From Blastococcus colisei (GTDB lineage Bacteria; Actinomycetota; Actinomycetes; Mycobacteriales; Geodermatophilaceae): a stretch of DNA of 64,000 nucleotides. The stretch is from positions 310,001 through 374,000 of the forward strand of contig NZ_VFQE01000002.1 of the NCBI RefSeq assembly GCF_006717095.1, in the 5' to 3' direction. Below, one piece after another: positions 8,292-16,975 of the stretch. Positions within the stretch are counted from its first letter, which is position 1. Each line of letters begins with the position of its first letter. A program made the translations under genes and the position numbers. The notes under the pieces are model-generated. The model was not told where the DNA came from and did no database searches. It saw nothing but the letters and a program-made list of their open reading frames with translations.

Positions 8292-8786
8292 TCAGTCCGG
8301 AAGGTCGGCGCCGTCCCGGACGCGCAGGCTCCGGTCGGGGTCGAGCTTGGCGGCGATGGCCTCCAGGGCCTCGCCGAGGACCCGGGTCTGCTCGGCGGTC
8401 AGCGGCCCGAAGACAGCCTCACGCACGGCGTCGACGTGTCCCGGTGCCACGGCGACGACGACGTCGAATCCCGCGTCGGTGAGGACGGCGAGGTTGCCCC
8501 GCCCGTCGTCGGCGGCGCGCTCGCGGCGCACCCAGCCCCGCTCCTCGAGACGCGCGACGGTGTGCGACAGCCGGCTCTGGGACTGGTTGGCGCGGCGGGC
8601 GAGGTCGCTCATCCGACGGCTGCGGCTGGGCGACTCCGAGAGCATGGCGAGGACGACGTAGGCGGCGTGGCTGATGCCGGCGTCGCGCTGCAGTTGGGCG
8701 TCGAGGGCGCGCGGGACCAGCTCGGACACGGTGAGCCAGGCGCGCCACGTCCGCTGCTGCTCGTCGTCGAGCCACCGATCCGTCAC
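8292..8786 (-). CDS. MarR-family transcriptional regulator
   Basis: A 164-residue winged-helix regulator. The recognition region reads MSDLARRANQSQSRLSHTVARLEERGWV (about residues 60-88), followed by the wing (RRERAADDGRGNLAVLTDAG), both typical of MarR. It is convergent to the carboxyltransferase operon and separated from it by the paired palindrome. It could control that operon or an unlinked target; no operator is visible. The start is a GTG. Confidence 0.9.
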   Translation of the reverse strand: MTDRWLDDEQQRTWRAWLTVSELVPRALDAQLQRDAGISHAAYVVLAMLSESPSRSRRMSDLARRANQSQSRLSHTVARLEERGWVRRERAADDGRGNLAVLTDAGFDVVVAVAPGHVDAVREAVFGPLTAEQTRVLGEALEAIAAKLDPDRSLRVRDGADLPD

Positions 8787-8865
8787 GGGCGAGACCGTAC
8801 TGCTCGTGACGGGTCATGGATTCACCGTGGGCACGGGTAGCAGACCCCTGGTCAGCGGACGGTCG

Positions 8866-9276
8866 TCACGCGCCGGCGGTCAGGCGCCGCCCCATCTCCT
8901 CGTGCACGGCGTGGATGGCCTGCAGGGGACGCATCATGACCCGGAACTCGACGATCCTCCCGGCGTCGTCGCAGCGGATGATGTCGACGCCGTTGACGTA
9001 CGTGCCGTGCCGGCTCGTCTCGAACTCGAGCACCGCGGTGTCGCCGGCGAGGACCTGCTTCGTGTACCGGAAGGCCCCCGCACCGGTCGCGTCGTCGCCG
9101 GCCAGCGAGGCGGATGCCGCCTCGAGGTACCGCACGGTGATCTCCTTGCCGCGCTGCGGCGTGTAGACCACCGGCGAGTGGAAGACGACGTCGTCGGCGA
9201 GCAGCTCCTCGAGCCCGCCTGGGAGGTCGCCGGCCATGTACCGGTGCCATCGGTCGACGACGTCGTCGATCCCCAT
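8866..9276 (-). CDS. SnoaL-like / NTF2-fold protein
   Basis: A 136-residue protein of the nuclear transport factor 2-like superfamily, which includes SnoaL-type cyclases, ketosteroid isomerase-like proteins and many small-molecule binders. Family features are the opening helix (DDVVDRWHRYMAGDLPGGLEELLADDVVFHSPVV) and the central FRYTKQVLAGDTAVLEFET strands. No signal peptide. It is monocistronic and divergent from the fmdB gene across a 197-bp gap. The ligand or reaction cannot be told from sequence. Confidence 0.8.
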   Translation of the reverse strand: MGIDDVVDRWHRYMAGDLPGGLEELLADDVVFHSPVVYTPQRGKEITVRYLEAASASLAGDDATGAGAFRYTKQVLAGDTAVLEFETSRHGTYVNGVDIIRCDDAGRIVEFRVMMRPLQAIHAVHEEMGRRLTAGA

Positions 9277-9473
9277 CGAACCTCCTCATGGCGCGAGCTC
9301 CGTGTCACCGCCCAGGAACCTATCGCCTCACGCCTGTCACGCTGACTCCGCCGGATTGCTCACACCGGGCGACGCGCGTGGACGTCAGGTGCGGGGATGG
9401 CGCATCATTGGCAGTCGCCGGGTGCGAGTGCCAGCCCGGAGCAGACTCTTCGCAGCACCAGGGAGCCACCGCC

Positions 9474-9800
9474 GTGCCCACGTATCAGTACGCCTGCACC
9501 AATCCTGAGGGCAAGCACGAGTTCGAGGTCGTGCAGTCCTTCAGCGACGCCCCGGTAGGCGAGTGCCCCGAGTGCGCCGCCACGGTGCGCAAGGTCTACG
9601 GCTCGGTCGGCGTCGTCTTCAAGGGCTCGGGCTTCTATCGCACCGACAGCCGCAAGACCGCCTCCTCCTCCTCGTCGGAGAGCTCGACCTCGAACGGCAC
9701 GTCCAACGGGACCTCGCCGTCGAAGGAGAGCTCCTCCTCGACCCCGGCCGCGAGCACTTCCTCGAGCACGTCGACCAGCACGTCCAAGGCAGCCAACTGA
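9474..9800 (+). CDS. FmdB/Ruc-family zinc-ribbon protein with Ser-rich tail
   Basis: A 108-residue protein with an N-terminal FmdB-type ribbon (MPTYQYAC...GECPEC) and about 55 residues made almost wholly of Ser, Thr, Asn, Lys and Ala. The M. tuberculosis relative Rv0991c (Ruc) is a redox-switched chaperone whose four cysteines bind zinc. Here only three of the four are present: the first pair reads C-TNPEGKH, so the second Cys is missing and a His lies five residues on. The GTG at 9474 follows GGGAG. Its closeness to mscL and the galU-glp block matches the mycobacterial arrangement. Confidence 0.85.
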   Translation: MPTYQYACTNPEGKHEFEVVQSFSDAPVGECPECAATVRKVYGSVGVVFKGSGFYRTDSRKTASSSSSESSTSNGTSNGTSPSKESSSSTPAASTSSSTSTSTSKAAN

Positions 9801-9887
9801 GCGGTGCGGCCGTCCACAGGGCTCCGCTCCCTCCACAACCTGAGCCGGCGCCGGCCGTCCTGACGGTCTGCACCGCAGGCTCGGGCG

Positions 9888-10517
9888 GTGCCGCCCTTCC
9901 GCCGCCCCCGGTTCCCCCTGCACACCGCCCGCCGGGCGGCGGCCGTGCTGCTCGCGGTCCTGGCCCTCGTCCTCGCCGTGCGCCCGGAGGCTCCGTCGGG
10001 GGCTGCCCAGCCGCGCGCCGGCACCGCGGTGACTGTGGCCGCGGCCGATCTCCCGCCCGGGACCGTCCTCACCGCCTCCGACCTCACGGTCGCGCGGTTC
10101 CCGGACGAACTGCTGCCCGCCGGGGTGGCCGCCGACCCGTCGGCGCTCGTCGGGCGGGTCCTCGCCGGGGCGGTCCGTGCCGCGGAGCCGGTGACCGACG
10201 TGCGGCTGGTGGGCGCGGGGCTGACCGCCCTGCTGCCCGAGGGCCAGGTCGCCGCGCCCGTCCGGCTGGCCGATCTCGCCGTGGCGGCGCTGGTGTCCGC
10301 CGGGGACCGCGTGGACGTCCTCGCCACGTCGCCGGAGTCCGGCACAGCCGAGGTCGCGGCCGCGTCGGCGCTGGTCCTCGCCACGCCCGGGAGCGGCGCC
10401 GACGGTCAGGACCCTGCCGCGGGGCTGCTCCTCCTGGCGGTGGACGGCCCGACCGCGGCCCATCTGGCGGCGGCGTCGACGACGGCCACGCTGACGGTCA
10501 GCCTGCCGCCGCCATGA
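9888..10517 (+). CDS. membrane-anchored SAF-domain protein (CpaB/RcpC-like)
   Basis: A 209-residue protein with a basic N-terminus, one membrane helix (about residues 13-32) and an extracytoplasmic SAF domain starting near residue 45 (TVAAADLPPGTVLTASDL), as in CpaB/RcpC proteins that assist Flp-type pilus assembly. No other pilus gene lies nearby, so its role here is unclear. It begins with GTG, 87 bp after the fmdB stop, and is followed by mscL after 52 bp, so the three may form one transcript. Confidence 0.8.
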   Translation: MPPFRRPRFPLHTARRAAAVLLAVLALVLAVRPEAPSGAAQPRAGTAVTVAAADLPPGTVLTASDLTVARFPDELLPAGVAADPSALVGRVLAGAVRAAEPVTDVRLVGAGLTALLPEGQVAAPVRLADLAVAALVSAGDRVDVLATSPESGTAEVAAASALVLATPGSGADGQDPAAGLLLLAVDGPTAAHLAAASTTATLTVSLPPP

Positions 10518-10569
10518 CGCTCCGGGCGAGCGCTGGGCACACTCCAGGCCGGTGTGGATGGATGGCCCC

Positions 10570-11007
10570 ATGATCAAGGGCTTCAAGGACTTCCTGCTCC
10601 GCGGCAACGTCATCGACCTGGCGGTCGCCGTCGTCATCGGCGCCGCGTTCACCGCGCTCGTCGCCCAGTTCACCGCGTCGTTCCTCGAGCCGCTCATCGG
10701 CCTCGTCGGCGGCGGCGGCCTGGAGGGAGGGACGGTCGTGATCGACCAGCAGGTCTTCGACTGGGCCGCCTTCATCAATGCGGTCATCACCTTCGTCCTG
10801 ACGGCCGCCGTCGTCTACTTCGTCGTCGTGCTTCCCATGAGGACGCTCATGGAGCGGCGCACGCGTGGCGAGGAGGCAGGGCCGGTCGTGCCCAGCCAGG
10901 TGGAGCTGCTGGTCGAGATCCGCGACCTGCTCCGCGCGCAGCAGGGGCGCGGGCCGGGACACGATCCGTCGGGCCCGGGCACGACCAGCCTCCCCGGGCA
11001 GCTCTAG
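10570..11007 (+). CDS. mscL: large-conductance mechanosensitive channel
   Basis: MscL forms a pentameric membrane pore that opens under tension to release solutes after osmotic downshock. The start MIKGFKDFLLRGNVIDLAVAV, the first helix (about residues 13-40), the periplasmic loop and the second helix (about 70-92, ending MRTLMERR) are canonical. The C-terminal cytoplasmic helix is also present (VELLVEIRDLLRAQ). Its 145 residues fit the family. ATG 10570 is preferred over an upstream in-frame GTG because family members begin at MIKGFK. It ends 4 bp from the convergent YbaK-type gene. Confidence 0.96.
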   Translation: MIKGFKDFLLRGNVIDLAVAVVIGAAFTALVAQFTASFLEPLIGLVGGGGLEGGTVVIDQQVFDWAAFINAVITFVLTAAVVYFVVVLPMRTLMERRTRGEEAGPVVPSQVELLVEIRDLLRAQQGRGPGHDPSGPGTTSLPGQL

Positions 11008-11011
11008 GAGC

Positions 11012-11713
11012 TCAGTCGCTGCCCCAGTGCGGGGGCCGGTCCTCGACGTAGCGGCGGTCGGCGGCCGACGGCTCGGTGGGCCGGTCGCCCCAGCCGATGT
11101 CGCTGTCGTCCGGTGCCCGCAGGGGACGGCTGGGCGCGGGCGTCGGCGCGGACGGCTCCGGCGCCACCGGCCGGCCCAGACCCTCCAGCACCTGGGCGGC
11201 GGGCAGCGCGGCCAGGACCGCCCCGGGCACGGCCAGCTTGCTGCCCCGGGTCCCCGAGCCGATCACGACCAGGTCCGCCGCGGCGACGGCCGCGTCGACC
11301 AGCACCGGCCACGCCGGGGGCAGACCCACCGGCGTGATGCCGCCGAAGGCCATCCCGGACTCGGCGACCGCGACGTCCTGCGGCGCGAACGAGGCCTTGC
11401 GGGCCTCCAGGTGACGGCGCACCAGACCGTTGACGTCGGCGCGGCCGGTGGCGAGGACGACGCATGCGGCCAGGCTGGTCTGCCCGGCGCGGCGAGCGGC
11501 CACGACCACGCAGTTCGCGGAGGCCTCCAGGGGCACGCCGTAGGCCTCGCTGAACGCGGCCGTGTCGGCCAGGTCGTCGTCGATCTCGGCGACCCAGGCG
11601 GCCCCGTCCAGCTGCGCGAGAACCGCCGCGACCGGCGCGGCGAGCAGGTCGAGCCGGTCGGCCGCGGGCAGCCAGTCGAGGGAACCGAGCCGGGGAGCAG
11701 ACGAGGTGGTCAC
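11012..11713 (-). CDS. YbaK/EbsC-family aminoacyl-tRNA deacylase
   Basis: A 233-residue protein with a YbaK/ProX-like editing domain (about residues 20-165) that in relatives hydrolyses mischarged Cys- or Pro-type tRNAs. Supporting stretches are SANCVVVAARR, the KASFAPQDVA region with the usual lysine, and GGITPVGLP. A Pro-rich 60-residue tail ending in HWGSD extends past the domain. The GTG at 11713 is chosen for the GGAGG 8 nt upstream. Earlier in-frame codons would overlap the divergent VOC gene. Confidence 0.85.
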   Translation of the reverse strand: MTTSSAPRLGSLDWLPAADRLDLLAAPVAAVLAQLDGAAWVAEIDDDLADTAAFSEAYGVPLEASANCVVVAARRAGQTSLAACVVLATGRADVNGLVRRHLEARKASFAPQDVAVAESGMAFGGITPVGLPPAWPVLVDAAVAAADLVVIGSGTRGSKLAVPGAVLAALPAAQVLEGLGRPVAPEPSAPTPAPSRPLRAPDDSDIGWGDRPTEPSAADRRYVEDRPPHWGSD

Positions 11714-11821
11714 GTCCTGATCCTCCGTCACGTCGTCGGGACGCCGCAGGCCGGCTGTCCCGATCGCGCCCACGGCCCGACCCGGCTGTCGCACGTCGGG
11801 CCCTGCCGCCAGGATGAGGTC

Positions 11822-12178
11822 ATGATCGGTCAGCTCCACTCCCTCGTCATCGACGCACCCGACGCCCATGCCCTCGCCGGCTTCTACGCCGAGCTGCTCG
11901 GGATGGAGGTGAAGGGCTCACCGGGCGATGACTGGGTCGTCGTCACCGGAGCCGGTTACCGGATCGCCTTCCAGCAGGCGCCCGACCTCCAGCCGCCCGA
12001 CTGGCCCGACCCCGAACGCCCCCAGCAGTTCCACCTCGACGTCCGGGTCGCCGACGTCGACGAGGCCGAGCCGAAGGTGCTGGCGCTGGGTGCGCGGCGG
12101 CTGCCCGGCAGCGGCGGTGACTTCCGCGTCTACGCCGACCCCATCGGGCACCCCTTCTGCCTGGTCTGGGACGCATGA
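11822..12178 (+). CDS. VOC-family (glyoxalase-like) protein
   Basis: A 118-residue single VOC module: HSLVIDAPDAHALAGFYAELLGM at the start, a central EVKGSPGDDWVVV strand, and the closing DPIGHPFCLVW typical of glyoxalase/bleomycin-resistance superfamily members. These bind a divalent metal and act on or sequester varied small molecules; the substrate is unknown. The stop overlaps the next gene's ATG by 4 nt, so it is coupled to a thioesterase. Confidence 0.88.
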   Translation: MIGQLHSLVIDAPDAHALAGFYAELLGMEVKGSPGDDWVVVTGAGYRIAFQQAPDLQPPDWPDPERPQQFHLDVRVADVDEAEPKVLALGARRLPGSGGDFRVYADPIGHPFCLVWDA

Positions 12179-12594
12179 GCGCCGACGTCCCCTCGGTGGA
12201 TCTCACGGCCGCCGGCCGGTTCGTGGCGGCGATGCAGTTCGAGGTGACCGACGCCGACGGCTCCCGGGTGACCGGGCAGGTCGATCTCGGGCCCGACCAG
12301 CACACCCCCTGGGGTGTCGTCCACGGCGGCGTGTACTGCTCGGTCGTGGAGTCGGCCGCCTCCGTCGGGGCGAGCCTGGCGGTCCAGGAGTGCGGCCAGT
12401 TCGCGGTCGGCGTGAACAACAACACCGACTTCATCCGGCCGATGACGTCGGGCCGGCTCGATGTGGTGGCCGAGCCGGTCCAGCAGGGCCGGACCTTGCA
12501 GCTGTGGCAGGTGCTGCTCACCCGCGCCGACGACGGCAAGCTGGTTGCCCGCGGGCAGGTGCGGCTGCAGAACGTGCCGCTGTCCGGGGCGTGA
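12175..12594 (+). CDS. PaaI-like hotdog-fold thioesterase
   Basis: A 139-residue hotdog thioesterase. HTPWGVVHGGVYCSVVESAASVGA (residues about 42-65) carries the HGG motif and catalytic acid expected in the PaaI group, and NTDFIRP is also a family hallmark. Such enzymes hydrolyse acyl-CoA thioesters, often aromatic. It is co-translated with the upstream VOC gene. It ends 11 bp from a convergent DNA glycosylase gene. Confidence 0.9.
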   Translation: MSADVPSVDLTAAGRFVAAMQFEVTDADGSRVTGQVDLGPDQHTPWGVVHGGVYCSVVESAASVGASLAVQECGQFAVGVNNNTDFIRPMTSGRLDVVAEPVQQGRTLQLWQVLLTRADDGKLVARGQVRLQNVPLSGA

Positions 12595-12604
12595 CCGCGG
12601 CGGG

Positions 12605-13522
12605 TCAGCCCCGCAGCGCCGCCGGGTCGAGGACGACGCGGAACAGCACCCGGGGATCCTGCAGCGTGGCCGGCGGGAGGGCCGCCGACCGCGGGACCAC
12701 CCGCTCCCACCGGGCCGGCCGCCGGTGCGGCAGCAGCTCGCGGCCCTGGAACAGGTAGTCGCCGACGATCTCGCCGAGCAGCAGGCCGGCGCCGTGCTCG
12801 ATCGGTAGCGCGACCCGGTCGCCGGGCGCCATCTCGTCGAGGAAGGCCGACAGCTGGCGCAGGTCCTTCGCCGGACGCCGGCCGGAGAGCTCCTTGGAGA
12901 GCGCCCGCAGCTCGTCCGGGGCGAGCCCGGTGGCGTCGACGTCGATGCCGGCCTGCGTGCCCAGCCCCACCACGCCGGCGGCCAGGCAGGCGCCGAGCTC
13001 GTTGTGGGCCCGCGGTCGGACGACCCACACGCCGATCCCCTCCGGCCGGGGGGCGGGCAGGACGTCATCGGGTCCCGGCCAGACGTAGGGCAGGTCGTCG
13101 GGCTCGGGACCGAAGAGCTCGGCGAACCGCGGTCGGTAGAACCCGGGATCCTTGGCGATGAGGTTGGACCGGTGCGACCGGTGCAGCTCGTCGTCCCCGA
13201 GCCACGAGGGCAGCAGCCCGGCACCGGCCAGCTCCGCCTGCGGCAGGCCGACGACGTCCGGCGCGAACTCCCCGATCTGCGCCTCGGTGGTGTCGGCGAA
13301 GCCGCGCTCCCGCCAGATCCGGGCCATCGCCAGCCCGTAGGCGACCAGCGCGGGCGTCCGGCCGCGCCACATCAGGACGGCGGGGTGACTGGCCCAGCCG
13401 TAGTCGGGCAGCTCGATGGCGCGCAGGATCTGCAGCGTCTCGACCCGCTGCTTGCCCAGCCGAGGGGAGTCCAGCAGCCGGGCGCTCTCGGCGAAGTCGG
13501 CGACGGGGAGGAAGGTCTGCAT
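12605..13522 (-). CDS. PF03013-type (pyrimidine dimer DNA glycosylase-like) protein
   Basis: A 305-residue protein whose N-terminal half (MQTFLPVADFAESARLLDSPRLGKQRVE...WRG) matches the PF03013 family, named for phage T4 endonuclease V and common in actinobacteria as the MSMEG_6728 type. T4 EndoV cuts at UV-induced cyclobutane dimers. A C-terminal region of about 130 residues (from about 175) has no function I recognise. Whether bacterial members are true glycosylases is not established by sequence. It lies 43 bp downstream of the sirtuin gene on the same strand, and a photolyase and two further glycosylases occur elsewhere in the window. Confidence 0.75.
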   Translation of the reverse strand: MQTFLPVADFAESARLLDSPRLGKQRVETLQILRAIELPDYGWASHPAVLMWRGRTPALVAYGLAMARIWRERGFADTTEAQIGEFAPDVVGLPQAELAGAGLLPSWLGDDELHRSHRSNLIAKDPGFYRPRFAELFGPEPDDLPYVWPGPDDVLPAPRPEGIGVWVVRPRAHNELGACLAAGVVGLGTQAGIDVDATGLAPDELRALSKELSGRRPAKDLRQLSAFLDEMAPGDRVALPIEHGAGLLLGEIVGDYLFQGRELLPHRRPARWERVVPRSAALPPATLQDPRVLFRVVLDPAALRG

Positions 13523-13565
13523 CGTCGCCAGTCTCGGTCAGGTGCCCCCGACCCGCCGGGTCAGC

Positions 13566-14423
13566 TCAGCCGGCCAGACGGGCGGCGAGCGCCGGCAGGA
13601 CGACGCCCAGCGGGGCGTCGACCCGGACGTCGGCCTTGGCGTCCCCGCGGGTGGGGCCGACGTTCACGATCGCGACCGGGATGCCCAGCTTCGCCGCCCG
13701 CAGGACGAAGCGGTAGCCGCTCATCACGGTCAGGGACGAACCCAGGACCAGCAGGCTGCCTGCCGACTCGACCAGCCCGAAGCACCGCTCCACCCGGTCA
13801 CGCGGCACGGTCTCGCCGAAGAAGACGACGTCGGGCTTGAGCGGCCCGCCACCGCAGACGACGCAGTCGACCATGACGAACCCGTCGAGGACCTCGTCGG
13901 GCAGCTCCGCGTCACCGTCCGGGTTGACCTCGTCGGTGCGCGGACCGAAGTGCGGGTTGGCCTCCTGCAACCGCCCGTCGAGCGCCGCCCGGGACGCCAC
14001 GTCGCCGCAGTTCAGGCACACGGTGCGGTCCAGTCCCCCGTGCAGCTCGACGACGCCGTCCGCGCCGCCCGCCTGGTGCAGCCCATCGACGTTCTGCGTG
14101 ATCACCCCGCCGAGCAGCCCCGCGGCCTGCAGGTCGCCCACCGCCCGGTGCCCCTCGTTCGGCCGCGCCTCGCGGATCTGCCGCCAGCCCACGAAGCTCC
14201 GCGCCCAGTAGCGGTGCCGGTCGCGCGGGTCGCGGGTGAAGGTCTGGTAGGTCATGGGCGTGTGCCGGCGGAGGCTGCCGCCCGCCCCCCGGTAGTCGGG
14301 GATGCCGGAGTCCGTGGACAGGCCCGCCCCCGAGAGGACGACGCACTCCCCGTCGGCCAGCAGATCGGCGAGTGCGTCCAGCGCGACGTCCTGGCCAGGG
14401 TCGGCGACGGGTGCGGCGGTCAC
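13566..14423 (-). CDS. Sir2-family NAD-dependent protein deacylase
   Basis: A 285-residue sirtuin that removes acyl groups from lysines with consumption of NAD. Visible elements are GAGLSTDSGIPDYRG (residues 32-46), QNVDGLH (110-116), catalytic His128 in the ELHGG segment, and a zinc site with Cys136/139 and Cys187/190. LGSSLTV and IVNVGPTRGD complete the Rossmann fold. The GTG at 14423 follows a GGAGGGG. A 242-bp spacer separates it from the divergent flavoprotein. Confidence 0.93.
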   Translation of the reverse strand: MTAAPVADPGQDVALDALADLLADGECVVLSGAGLSTDSGIPDYRGAGGSLRRHTPMTYQTFTRDPRDRHRYWARSFVGWRQIREARPNEGHRAVGDLQAAGLLGGVITQNVDGLHQAGGADGVVELHGGLDRTVCLNCGDVASRAALDGRLQEANPHFGPRTDEVNPDGDAELPDEVLDGFVMVDCVVCGGGPLKPDVVFFGETVPRDRVERCFGLVESAGSLLVLGSSLTVMSGYRFVLRAAKLGIPVAIVNVGPTRGDAKADVRVDAPLGVVLPALAARLAG

Positions 14424-14665
14424 CCGGTCATCGTCCCCTCCGATCGCCTCCCGCGCCGCAACCCGGCGGGTAAGGCATGGGGGCACGTCGGGCGTTCGTC
14501 GGACGCATCGGCGCAGCGAGGGGGATCGCCTCCGACACGGCCCCGGCCTCGGACAGGGACCTCTGGCCGTGTCCGGCTTCCCCGCACCGCCCCTAGCGTC
14601 GGTGCCGCCGTCCGTGGGCTCCCGGACCGCGGGTGCGTATCCACCGGACCGAACGAGGAGCAGCC

Positions 14666-16060
14666 ATGACGCAGGCTCTGTCGACCCTGGCCGACCGCGT
14701 GGCGGGCACGGTCGTCCGTGAGGGAGACCCGCAGTACGAGGAGGCCCGTCGCGTCTACAACGGGATGGTCGACGCACGGCCGGCCGCGGTGGTCCGCTGT
14801 GCGTCGGAGGAGGACGTGGTGGCCGTGGTCCGGCACGCGGCCGATCACCGGATGGACCTCGCCGTCCGTGGCGGCGGGCACAGCGTGCCGGGGTTCGGCA
14901 CCGCCGACGGCGCCATCGTCGCGGATCTCTCGCCGATGCAGTCGGTGCAGGTCGACGACGCGCAGCGCTCCGCGACCGCCGGCGGCGGCACCACCTGGGG
15001 CCGGTTCAACGACGTCACCGCCGCCCACGGCCTGGCCACCACCGGCGGGATCATCTCCACCACCGGGATCGCCGGGCTCACTCTCGGCGGCGGGATCGGC
15101 TACCTCTGCCGGGCGCACGGGCTCTCGTGCGACAACCTGCTGTCGGCGCGCGTGGTCACCGCCGACGGCGTCCAGCGCACAGCCAGCGAGGACGAGCACC
15201 CCGATCTGTTCTGGGCGCTGCGCGGCGGCGGTGGCAACTTCGGCGTCGTCACCGACTTCACCTACCGGCTGCACCCGATCGGCGACGTCTTGGTGGGGCT
15301 CATGTTCTTCGAGCTGACCGACGGACCGACCGTCTTCCGGTTCTTCGACGACATGCTCGACGAGGCTCCGCGGGAGTACGGCGGCTATCCGGCGATGCAC
15401 CTGGCCCCGCCGCTGCCGTTCATCCCCGAGGACCGGGTCGGGCAGCCGTTCGCCGTGATCATCTCCTGCTGGACCGGCGACCTCGACGACGGGCAGCGGT
15501 TCTTCGACCGGTTCCACCAGGTGGCCACCCCGGCTGCCGAGATGGTGGCGCCGATGCCCTACCCGGCGCTGAACGCGCTGTTCGACCCGCTGCTGCCGCC
15601 CGGCTTGCAGCACTACTGGAAGAACGCCTTCGTCACCGAGCTCACCGATGACGCGATCGCGGCGCACATGGAGTTGGGTGCCCGAATGCCGGCGATCACC
15701 TGCGCCATGCACATGTACACGCTCGACGCGGCGGTGCAGGAGGTGCCCTCCGACGCGACGGCGTTCGGCCATCGCGATGCCCGCTACGTGGCCAACATCG
15801 CCGGCATGTGGCCAGACCCGGCCGAGAACGAGCACAACATCGCCTGGGTGCGCGACTACTACGCCGCGATCGCGCCGCACTCCCAGCCCGGCGGCTACAT
15901 CAACTTCGCCTCGTCCGACGACCAGCAGAAGGCGCCGGACAACTACGGCGCCAACCACGGGCGGCTCACCGAGGTCAAGCGGCGATACGACCCCGGGAAC
16001 CTGTTCCACCTGAACCAGAACATCGAGCCCTCGAGGGTGCCGCCGCCGCGGGGCAGCTGA
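14666..16060 (+). CDS. FAD-binding (BBE-type) oxidoreductase
   Basis: A 464-residue flavoprotein of the berberine-bridge/p-cresol methylhydroxylase group. The FAD-binding PCMH domain (about residues 35-210) contains RGGGHSVPGFG, in which His72 is the expected covalent FAD ligand, and LTLGGGIGYL. The C-terminal BBE segment ends NYGANHGRLTEVKRRYDPGNLFHLNQNI. Bacterial members oxidise sugars, alcohols or secondary metabolites; the substrate is not predictable. The ATG follows CGAGGAG. There is no secretion signal. Confidence 0.92.
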   Translation: MTQALSTLADRVAGTVVREGDPQYEEARRVYNGMVDARPAAVVRCASEEDVVAVVRHAADHRMDLAVRGGGHSVPGFGTADGAIVADLSPMQSVQVDDAQRSATAGGGTTWGRFNDVTAAHGLATTGGIISTTGIAGLTLGGGIGYLCRAHGLSCDNLLSARVVTADGVQRTASEDEHPDLFWALRGGGGNFGVVTDFTYRLHPIGDVLVGLMFFELTDGPTVFRFFDDMLDEAPREYGGYPAMHLAPPLPFIPEDRVGQPFAVIISCWTGDLDDGQRFFDRFHQVATPAAEMVAPMPYPALNALFDPLLPPGLQHYWKNAFVTELTDDAIAAHMELGARMPAITCAMHMYTLDAAVQEVPSDATAFGHRDARYVANIAGMWPDPAENEHNIAWVRDYYAAIAPHSQPGGYINFASSDDQQKAPDNYGANHGRLTEVKRRYDPGNLFHLNQNIEPSRVPPPRGS

Positions 16061-16086
16061 CCGGGCGTCCCACCTGGAGCAGAGGG

Positions 16087-16533
16087 CTAGCGAGAGGCGA
16101 GCTCCGCGTCCAGCCGCTCGAGGAGCTGGTCGTACACGCGGCGCAGCCCCTTGGGCGCGAACGTGCGCTCGAAGAAGCCGCCGATCCCGCCTGCCCCGAT
16201 CCAGGTGGTGCGGACCCGCACCGTCGAGACGCCGGCGTCCGCCGGCAGGACGGTCCAGGTGGTGACCATGGACGAGTTCTCGTCGGACTCCACGAGGGAG
16301 TCCGCGGTGGGCTCGGTGACCGTGACGAGCTGGTCGCGCACCCGCTTGGAGGTGGCCGCGAACCGCCAGTGGACACGCGTGCCGGCGCCCTGCCCACCCG
16401 CCTCGACCCGGTAGTCGCTGAACTGCTCGGGCAGCACGCGGCGGCGTGCACCCTCGTAGTCGGCGAGGGCGGCACGGACCTGCTCCGCGGGGGCTGCGAC
16501 GACTCTTTCGGCAGTGGCGACGACCTGGCTCAT
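16087..16533 (-). CDS. SRPBCC-fold (polyketide cyclase/START-like) protein
   Basis: A 148-residue SRPBCC-superfamily protein. It opens with the family's VVATAERVVAAPAEQVRAALADYEGARRR, has alternating strands in the middle, and ends in a long C-terminal helix (FAPKGLRRVYDQLLERLDAEL). The fold makes a deep hydrophobic ligand pocket; the ligand is unknown. Convergent with the flavoprotein gene. Confidence 0.85.
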   Translation of the reverse strand: MSQVVATAERVVAAPAEQVRAALADYEGARRRVLPEQFSDYRVEAGGQGAGTRVHWRFAATSKRVRDQLVTVTEPTADSLVESDENSSMVTTWTVLPADAGVSTVRVRTTWIGAGGIGGFFERTFAPKGLRRVYDQLLERLDAELASR

Positions 16534-16575
16534 GCCCCCATCCTGCCGTCCGCCGGGTCGGGACCGTCGAGCCGG

Positions 16576-16935
16576 CTACTGCGCCTCCTCGGCGTTCAGG
16601 TACGTGCAGCGGTAGCGCGCGGCCGACATCGCCTCGGTGAACCGGGGCTCCCAGGCCGGGTCCTGCGCCGGGAAGGTCTCCAGGACCCGCTCGTCGAGCA
16701 CCTCGGGCCGGCCGTCCAGCCCGACGTAGGTCCGCCGCACCAGCACCCGGGTCGTGCCGTCCACCTCGTCGTGGGCGGGCACCCATCTCGCCTGGGCGAT
16801 GGCCGCGGCCAGCTCGGCCCGCTGCCGGGAGGGCAGCGCCCCGGCCGTGCCCGCTGGCCGGGCGTTCCGGAGCACCCAGACGAGCGCCGCGAGCAGGGCG
16901 AGGATCACCACCAGCTCGAGGACGACCAGGACCAT
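16576..16935 (-). CDS. small membrane-anchored hypothetical protein
   Basis: A 119-residue protein that I do not recognise. It has an N-terminal membrane helix (MVLVVLELVVILALLAALVW), a short basic linker and a roughly 90-residue soluble domain ending YRCTYLNAEEAQ. ATG 16935 is preferred because it exposes the hydrophobic segment at the N-terminus and follows GGCGG. It lies 40 bp downstream of another hypothetical gene on the same strand. Confidence 0.7.
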   Translation of the reverse strand: MVLVVLELVVILALLAALVWVLRNARPAGTAGALPSRQRAELAAAIAQARWVPAHDEVDGTTRVLVRRTYVGLDGRPEVLDERVLETFPAQDPAWEPRFTEAMSAARYRCTYLNAEEAQ

Positions 16936-16975
16936 GCCGCCGACCGTAGTTCGCCCGGCCGGAGCCGTGGGGTGG

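Noticed and set aside
9660-9800. Ser/Thr-coding repeat tract as a tandem-repeat array or CRISPR
   Set aside because: It is codon-level low complexity within the FmdB-type gene, with no regular unit or spacers; no CRISPR array was seen anywhere in the window.
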